Shown here piece after piece: positions 58,524-64,000 of a DNA stretch of 64,000 bases. The position numbers were made by a program, and so were the translations under genes. This DNA is from Salinimicrobium tongyeongense (GTDB lineage Bacteria > Bacteroidota > Bacteroidia > Flavobacteriales > Flavobacteriaceae). How positions within the stretch are numbered: the stretch's first letter is position 1; each line of letters begins with the position of its first letter. The notes beneath the pieces are model-generated. The model searched no databases. It was not told the DNA's origin and was given only the letters and a program-made list of their open reading frames with translations. The stretch covers positions 62,001 to 126,000 of the forward strand of contig NZ_CP069620.1 in NCBI RefSeq assembly GCF_026109735.1, given 5' to 3'.

Positions 58524-60002
58524 CTATTCTACAGACAATTGCCTGCTTTTTTCTTTTCTGTCAATATTCCTTACCCCGGTAGTACCACCGCCTTCTAATG
58601 TTAGGCTCACGGGTTTATTTGTTTTCCAGGCCCCGCGAGTAAAATCGGGTACTTCAATAGAATTAGATTTATTGGCAATAGACCATTCACTTAGAGAAGT
58701 AATACTGCTCCAGGCAGCTGCATCATATACATCCATATCCATAGGCAGGCCGTTTCTAAGACAGTCTATAAGCCTCCAGTCCATCATAAAGTCCATCCCT
58801 CCATGGCCGCCCACTTTCTTGGCCATTTCTCCAACTTTACGCACAATTTCAGGAGTGTATTTTTCTTCAAGTTCTTTCATTTTATCTGCATCGGCAATTT
58901 CATGTCCAAATGCGATATGCTTTAAAGGCCACTTTTGAGCAAAACACTTTGTACCACTTAACATGTGTATACGGGAATAAGGTCGTGGTGAACTAATGTC
59001 ATGTTGAATCATAATAGTACGCCCCTTATTTGTTTTAATGAGCTGAATATCCATATTCCCTCTCATATTTGCTCCCACAAATTGCTTTAAAGCAGGGTTC
59101 TCTTCAGCTTCCTCTTCAATTCTTCTACTTAATGTAAAGTCATCACTCATAATTGAGGTGAGATAATCCATTTTATCGCCGCGGTTGATATTCATCGCCT
59201 GACAAATAGGTCCCAATCCGTGGGTAGGATATACATTAGCATGACGTTTATTTTCCTCTAGGCGCCAGTAATTATCGTAAGCACCATCGGTCATTTTATG
59301 ATCCTGAGGCCGGTTAAAATGCCAGTAGTCAAGATCATGAATGTACGCACCTTCTCCATGTATAAGTTCTCCAAAAACGCCCTGTCTTGCCATGTTGAGA
59401 GTCATTAACTCAAAGAAGTCATAGCAGCAGTTTTCAAGGATTACACAGTGCTTTCGGGTTCTTTCGGAAGTTTCAACAATTTGCCAGCATTCATCCAAAG
59501 TTCTGGCCGTAGAAACTTCTACAGCTGTATGTTTTCCGTTCTCCATAGCCTCAAGAGCTATAGGTATATGCCACTCCCAGGGAGTAACTATGTACACGAG
59601 ATCTATGTTATCGCTTTGGCACATTTCTATATAGCCTTTTTCCCCATCTACATATTCAGCGGCTTTTGGCAAACCTGCTTTTTGCAGTAGTGCCTGTCCT
59701 CCATCAACAGCTGCCTGCCGGGTATCACAAAGTGCAGTAATCTCTACCCCTTCAATATAAGTGAGTCGTTCAACAGCACCAGCACCCCGGTCTCCAATCC
59801 CCACAATTCCAACCCTCACAGTATCAAGAGCAGGTGCAGCATAACCAGACATATTAAAATTCATACTAGGCTGTCTGTTAGCAGCCGCTTTAATCTTAGC
59901 TAATTTCTCTTCACTGGCACAGGATGTTAAAAATGCGCCTGTAGCAATAGCACCCGACCCAAGGGCCATATTTTTTAAAAAAGATCTGCGATCTGCACTC
60001 AT
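58524..60002 (-). CDS. GH109 alpha-N-acetylgalactosaminidase, Tat-exported
   Basis: This 492-residue protein is a Gfo/Idh/MocA-fold enzyme. It begins with a Tat signal (DRRSFLKNMALGSG) followed by a possible lipid Cys (LTSC, residue 28). The NAD-binding Rossmann motif is VGIVGIGDRGAG. Characteristic GH109 stretches are VEVSTARTLDECW, ENCCYDFFELM and GEGAYIHDLDYW. GH109 enzymes cut alpha-GalNAc by an NAD-dependent oxidation-elimination route; blood-group A removal is the known activity. Tat export fits folding with NAD inside the cell. It follows the esterase gene with a 211-bp gap and a -7 candidate. Confidence 0.94.
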   Translation of the reverse strand: MSADRRSFLKNMALGSGAIATGAFLTSCASEEKLAKIKAAANRQPSMNFNMSGYAAPALDTVRVGIVGIGDRGAGAVERLTYIEGVEITALCDTRQAAVDGGQALLQKAGLPKAAEYVDGEKGYIEMCQSDNIDLVYIVTPWEWHIPIALEAMENGKHTAVEVSTARTLDECWQIVETSERTRKHCVILENCCYDFFELMTLNMARQGVFGELIHGEGAYIHDLDYWHFNRPQDHKMTDGAYDNYWRLEENKRHANVYPTHGLGPICQAMNINRGDKMDYLTSIMSDDFTLSRRIEEEAEENPALKQFVGANMRGNMDIQLIKTNKGRTIMIQHDISSPRPYSRIHMLSGTKCFAQKWPLKHIAFGHEIADADKMKELEEKYTPEIVRKVGEMAKKVGGHGGMDFMMDWRLIDCLRNGLPMDMDVYDAAAWSSITSLSEWSIANKSNSIEVPDFTRGAWKTNKPVSLTLEGGGTTGVRNIDRKEKSRQLSVE

Positions 60003-60071
60003 AATAGATATTTTAATTTCTTGTTGATTTAATTCCTCTGAAGAAAGAGACTAACTAATAAACTTCATTCT

Positions 60072-60079
60072 CAAAAATA
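60072..60079 (-). promoter_or_regulatory. Candidate -7 element of the GH109 gene
   Basis: TATTTTTG (minus strand, 60079 to 60072) matches TAnnTTTG, 69 nt before the GH109 start, in an A/T-rich leader without other clear signals. Confidence 0.45.
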
Positions 60080-60213
60080 TAAAAAAGTATTAAAATATTC
60101 GATTTTGAAAGTTAAAATTAAATAACAAAAGAAAAAATAAAGAATTTTATTTTTCGTAACCTTATTTTAATATGTTTAATCACTTTTATTGTGCTTTTAA
60201 ATTTTAATTACTC

Positions 60214-61743
60214 TTAATCATCAACAGTTATTTGAAAAGTTGAAGTAGGTGACTCTTCACTATTCATGAGATTCCCCGTGGAATAGGGCTGCCAACCATA
60301 ATACACTGTTTCAGGTTTTTGTGAGGTTTGAATAATTATTTTACTTCCTTCAATAGTAGCTGGCACAGGATGCTTTCCGTTTAATGAAAAACCTTTAACC
60401 ATTTCACCATTTAATGTCATAAGGCCATCTGCAGTATGTTCAAAAGTTATCTTAATCTTTCCTGCAGAATATTTTGCATCAATAGGCAGAGGACCTGAAA
60501 CTTCTATATTACGATCATAATCCTGATGTAAAGCCCAACGAGCAAGTCTCTCCCCCACTACCTTTTTATTTCGCGGATGCACATCATTCTCAGCTCCCAC
60601 ATCACTACTTACAGCCATTCCTCCATAATTCACCTCTTCAAGCAAAAGCCGTTGTAGGTTTCGAAATAACGGCCAATATTGAGATCTATAGTTTAATGTA
60701 TCTATGGAAGAAAGCTGAACCCAGTAAAAAGGCAGTGTTTCTTGCTTCCATTTTTTCCGATAATCTTTTATCAATAACTTTTGCAACTGCGGATATTCAA
60801 AAACCCGTGCAATCTCCTGGGCATTACTTTCCCCCTGATACCATAAAACACCTTTAATGGGCATATTTAAAATTGGCTTAATTCCCGATTCATATATAAA
60901 CCCCGGTTTATAGGCATGGTTAGGCCCTGTCTTCCCAACATGAACGGCAATACCTCCTACATTTTGCCCTCCTCTTTCTCTAATCCAAACCGGTAGTTCA
61001 TCATTATCAAGCCAATTTCCTGAGACTTTTTTATAAAACCTTTGATCTTTTTCTAAAGTTTCTTCCGAAATAAAAGCTTCAATTGGAGCTCCACCTATAG
61101 ACAGATTTATAAGGCCCACCGGAATATTCTCATGCTGAAGGATTTCTTTTCCGAAATAATATCCTATAGCACTTAACTTTGCCACATGCGGCATTCCACT
61201 TTCTTCCCAACTGCCCTCAAAAAAGGCAGTAGATTGTAATTTTTCAAGAGCCTCCTCATTATATTTTTGCGCATAAATACCTTTACCTACGTATTGAGGA
61301 TTATAAAAACGGAGTTGTGGACCAGCAAGCTGCTCTTTTTCACTTTCGAAATGCTCCTCCTGACCTAATGACCACTCCATATTGGACTGACCTGCCAATA
61401 ACCAAACATCTCCAATAAGTACATTAGAATATTCCAAAGAGTCAGATTTTGTATAAATTGATAGAAGCTGAGGGGAGGAACTAGCAGCATGGGCCGGGAA
61501 GTACACCTGCCAGGACGAATCTAATTGTACCTCGACTTCTTCAATTAATGAAGAAAACTTGACCTGCACAGTTTCTCCAGGCAGATATTTCCCCCAAATC
61601 ATCAATGGCTCATCACGCTGCAGCACCATATTATCTGAAAAAATTTTAGGCATTACGATCTGAGCAGTGCCGGATTGCTGGTGTATCAAAAATGCCATTA
61701 TGACAAACATTTTTTTTAAAAGCTCTTTCATGTTGATCATCAT
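60214..61743 (-). CDS. Sialate O-acetylesterase-family (SGNH-type) esterase
   Basis: This 509-residue protein has a signal peptide (about residues 1-28, ending SGTAQ). The SGNH/GDSL blocks are present: catalytic Ser S120 in LLAGQSNMEW, the GVLWYQGESNA block, and DVHPRNK with the catalytic Asp/His. A beta-sandwich lies at each end. The family removes acetyl esters from sialic acids or other acetylated sugars. The adjacent GH33 sialidase gene two genes away supports O-acetyl-sialic acid as substrate, though the family also includes acetylxylan esterases. Confidence 0.88.
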   Translation of the reverse strand: MMINMKELLKKMFVIMAFLIHQQSGTAQIVMPKIFSDNMVLQRDEPLMIWGKYLPGETVQVKFSSLIEEVEVQLDSSWQVYFPAHAASSSPQLLSIYTKSDSLEYSNVLIGDVWLLAGQSNMEWSLGQEEHFESEKEQLAGPQLRFYNPQYVGKGIYAQKYNEEALEKLQSTAFFEGSWEESGMPHVAKLSAIGYYFGKEILQHENIPVGLINLSIGGAPIEAFISEETLEKDQRFYKKVSGNWLDNDELPVWIRERGGQNVGGIAVHVGKTGPNHAYKPGFIYESGIKPILNMPIKGVLWYQGESNAQEIARVFEYPQLQKLLIKDYRKKWKQETLPFYWVQLSSIDTLNYRSQYWPLFRNLQRLLLEEVNYGGMAVSSDVGAENDVHPRNKKVVGERLARWALHQDYDRNIEVSGPLPIDAKYSAGKIKITFEHTADGLMTLNGEMVKGFSLNGKHPVPATIEGSKIIIQTSQKPETVYYGWQPYSTGNLMNSEESPTSTFQITVDD

Positions 61744-61756
61744 ATTCTCAGGAAAT

Positions 61757-61805
61757 TAAAAAACTCCTGCTCAATAAAGTCTGACACTATAATGAACAGG
61801 AGTTT
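61757..61805 (-). terminator. Terminator of the second GH20 gene
   Basis: Arms AAACTCCTG (61761-61769) and CAGGAGTTT (61797-61805) with the A-run at 61758-61763; loop of 27 nt. Confidence 0.7.
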
Positions 61806-61829
61806 CCACTCACTCTAAACTATTTTTTC

Positions 61830-63491
61830 TTATTCTTGAGTATCGTCATCTAAACTTTGATCTTCCTCGAACACATGAGCTGCATAATTATAGTCAAGGG
61901 CTTCATATCGCTCTTTCATCACCTTTAACCTGGACAAAAAATTCCCCCAGTCTTTTTTCGCAACAGGAGTCCAGTTGACCTCGGCTAAAGCTGTCAGCCT
62001 TGGTAATACCATATACTCTACATGATCGGTAGTTTTTATGTACTCTGTCCACAAATTTGCCTGGGCTCCTAATATATGCTTTCCTTCTTCTTCAGAAAGT
62101 TCCTGGGGAACTGGGTTAAAAGAATACACTTTTTCAACAGGCACAAAGCCGCCTATGCCAAGAGGCTCATCTTCGTTTTTAGACTGGTAGTAATCGAAAT
62201 AGAGATGATCGTTAGGTGTCATCACAACATCGTGACCCTGCCTGGCTGCCTCAATACCTCCCTTAGAACCTCTCCAGGACATAACGGTGGCATTAGGCGC
62301 CAAACCACCTTCAAGAATTTCATCCCAACCTATGATTTGCCTTCCATTTTCATTAAGAAACTTTTCAATGCGGCTTATAAAATAGCTCTGCAACTCATGT
62401 TCATCTTTTAAACCTTCCCTCTTAATAACCGCCTGTGCCTGCTCACTCTCTTCCCACTCTGTTTTAGGAGCTTCATCACCACCTATGTGAATGTACTCAC
62501 TGGGAAACAAATCCATAACTTCGGTGAGTACATCCTCAAGGAACTTAAAAGTTTCTTCTTTAGGAGCAAAAATTGTGGGAAACACCCCCCATTTTGTTTC
62601 TACTTCATAAGGTCCTGTATTGTTACCAAATTCAGGATAAGCAGCTAAAGCTGCTGTGGCATGTCCAGGCATTTCAATTTCAGGAATTACTGTAATGTGC
62701 CGGGCTGCGGCGTAGGCAACCACTTCTTTTACTTCTTCCTGTGTGTAGAAACCTCCATACTCTTTTCCGTCATGTTCGTCCCAATTTTTTTCTACCATAG
62801 TTCCTTTTCTTACTGAACCTATTTCTGTAAGTTTTGGATACTTTTTTATCTCAATTCGCCAGCCCTGATCTTCGGTAAGATGCCAATGAAAGCGGTTCAT
62901 TTTATGCAGCGCAAGTAGATCTATATATTTTTTAATAAATTCTAATGGGAACATATGACGAGCTACATCAAGGTGCATCCCACGGTAAGAAAACCTGGGA
63001 GCATCTTCTATTTCTACAGCAGGTATTGTGAGATCTGTCACTTGTGCCACTTCTGCTTCTGCGGGCATTAACAATCGCAAAGATTGAATTCCGTAGAAAA
63101 CCCCTTGAGATGTTTTCCCTGAAATCTTTATTTGATCGTAAGTAACGCTTAGCTTATATCCTTCTTCTTCCTGTATTTCAGAATCTAATTTGAGAATAAT
63201 AACATGATCACCAGCCTTACCAGAAGTTACTGTTTCCAACTTAAATCCTGATGCCCCAGATAGTAATTGAGATAGAAAATTAGCTTCTGGAACTAGAGAA
63301 TCGGAAGCAACTATACGTGTATGCTCGTCAATTACAAATCTACCGGGAGCTGTATTCATTCTTACAGGTAATGGGATGACAGAATAATCTTTGGGAGTGT
63401 TTTCTACATCTTTATATTCGGTATAAGATTTTCCTGTTTCGCATGCACTAATCAGAATCGTAAGAAACAGGAATGGTAAAATTTTTTTCAT
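61830..63491 (-). CDS. GH20 beta-N-acetylhexosaminidase, lipoprotein
   Basis: The start is set at 63491 (MKKILPFLFLTILISACETG), giving lipid Cys C17; the frame extends 14 codons upstream without signal-peptide character. The 553-residue product has a GH20b domain and a catalytic barrel with the pair D339-E340 in HIGGDEAPK (this numbering), plus FHWHLTEDQGWR and PEIEMPGH typical of chitobiase-like exo-hexosaminidases. It should remove terminal beta-GlcNAc or beta-GalNAc. The acidic tail EEDQSLDDDTQE is unusual. It follows the sialidase gene with a 65-bp gap. It is not close to the first GH20, so the two probably differ in specificity. Confidence 0.93.
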   Translation of the reverse strand: MKKILPFLFLTILISACETGKSYTEYKDVENTPKDYSVIPLPVRMNTAPGRFVIDEHTRIVASDSLVPEANFLSQLLSGASGFKLETVTSGKAGDHVIILKLDSEIQEEEGYKLSVTYDQIKISGKTSQGVFYGIQSLRLLMPAEAEVAQVTDLTIPAVEIEDAPRFSYRGMHLDVARHMFPLEFIKKYIDLLALHKMNRFHWHLTEDQGWRIEIKKYPKLTEIGSVRKGTMVEKNWDEHDGKEYGGFYTQEEVKEVVAYAAARHITVIPEIEMPGHATAALAAYPEFGNNTGPYEVETKWGVFPTIFAPKEETFKFLEDVLTEVMDLFPSEYIHIGGDEAPKTEWEESEQAQAVIKREGLKDEHELQSYFISRIEKFLNENGRQIIGWDEILEGGLAPNATVMSWRGSKGGIEAARQGHDVVMTPNDHLYFDYYQSKNEDEPLGIGGFVPVEKVYSFNPVPQELSEEEGKHILGAQANLWTEYIKTTDHVEYMVLPRLTALAEVNWTPVAKKDWGNFLSRLKVMKERYEALDYNYAAHVFEEDQSLDDDTQE

Positions 63492-63556
63492 ATTTATCAA
63501 CTTTAAAAATTTTAAATTTAGGTTTACCAACACATTGGATTCTTTTATTAATTTAT

Positions 63557-64000
63557 TTATTTCTTTTTAATACTATCTTCACCATCAGTTAACCACTCCA
63601 AAGAAAAGCTCGTAAAGGCATTCTCTTTATAATCATCTTTTTCAAAAAATACTCCTATTTCACCATTTTCTAGAATTGTCAATGATGAATATGCAGCACC
63701 ACCAGCATATACGGTTTTACCTTCACTCCAGCTCTTACCTTCATCATAACTTATTCTCACCGTCAAATTCTTACGTGCCTCTGCATCGTTTGAGTTAGAA
63801 AACAGAAGACGGTTTTTATCATCTCCATCATTAACAGAAGTATATCTAAGAATACTGGCATTGTTCCCGGGGTCTACAAGAACTTTTTCGGTTTTTGTAT
63901 CCCAGGTCTTCCCTTTATTACTTGAAACATGAACATAACGATGGCCGTCCCCTGTATTGACGCGGGAATTTATCATATAATCTCCATTTCTTAGCTCAAT
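63557..64000 (-). CDS. GH33 exo-sialidase, C-terminal part (cut by window end)
   Basis: The frame stays open to the window edge, beginning IELRNGDYMINSR, so the N-terminal part lies beyond 64000. About 147 residues are visible. Two Asp-box repeats (SSNKGKTW and SYDEGKSW) mark the six-bladed sialidase propeller. The final blade (YSSLTILENGEIGVFFEKDD, then AFTSFSLEWLT) matches GH33 C-termini. Catalytic Arg residues and nucleophile Tyr cannot all be checked. It would release terminal sialic acid and opens the outer-layer removal unit with GH20. Confidence 0.85.
   Translation of the reverse strand: MELRNGDYMINSRVNTGDGHRYVHVSSNKGKTWDTKTEKVLVDPGNNASILRYTSVNDGDDKNRLLFSNSNDAEARKNLTVRISYDEGKSWSEGKTVYAGGAAYSSLTILENGEIGVFFEKDDYKENAFTSFSLEWLTDGEDSIKKK

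Overview
The window looks like chromosomal DNA of a marine-type flavobacterium (Bacteroidota, Flavobacteriaceae; a Gramella/Salegentibacter-like genus is my guess). The evidence is two SusC/SusD pairs, lipoproteins with Cys-Ser-Ser-Asp-Asp-type surface signals, promoters fitting the Bacteroidota -7 element TAnnTTTG, and A/T-rich leaders with few Shine-Dalgarno sites. No rRNA, tRNA or CRISPR array was seen.

Region 1 (1-8.5 kb) is mixed: the tail of a Cys-rich protein, a cupin, a GH97 alpha-glucosidase, an alginate-export-type porin, a lipid kinase, SurE, and a GH43-CBM6 enzyme.

Region 2 (8.5-30.2 kb) is an alpha-glucan (starch/glycogen/maltodextrin) utilization locus. SusC, SusD, a SusE-like binder and a surface GH13 amylase run on the + strand. 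A LacI regulator and a tight six-gene minus-strand operon (MFS transporter, beta-phosphoglucomutase, GH65 maltose phosphorylase, GH13 neopullulanase, GH31, GH13 lipoprotein) run the other way. pfkA, gapA and a BadF/NAGK-type sugar kinase follow. Polymer is cut at the surface, imported, trimmed in the periplasm, taken into the cytoplasm as maltose, split by phosphorolysis and fed to glycolysis.

Region 3 (30.2-33.8 kb) is a scar: two copies of a GC-rich REP-like repeat, a GH5-like secreted protein, and only the C-terminal end of a GH2 enzyme.

Region 4 (33.8-64 kb) is a second, more A/T-rich locus aimed at GalNAc-containing host-type glycans (mucin O-glycan or glycolipid-like). A minus-strand operon encodes AgaS, two PfkB kinases, a tagatose-bisphosphate aldolase, an amidohydrolase and a DeoR/AgaR-type regulator: a candidate PTS-independent GalNAc-to-triose pathway. 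Divergent from it are SusC/SusD, an intact IS481-type insertion, then GH20, DUF3472, GH27 and GH123. Convergent genes encode GH33 sialidase (cut by the window end), a second GH20, a sialate O-acetylesterase-like enzyme, Tat-exported GH109, sulfatase-PA14 and GH2. Together they could strip sialic acid, acetyl and sulfate caps and both anomers of Gal and GalNAc.

A DNA-level signal also crosses the window: a 17-19 bp near-palindrome (half-site TGTCAAAAATG, mirrored around one central base). It recurs between and inside genes, in all three reading frames.
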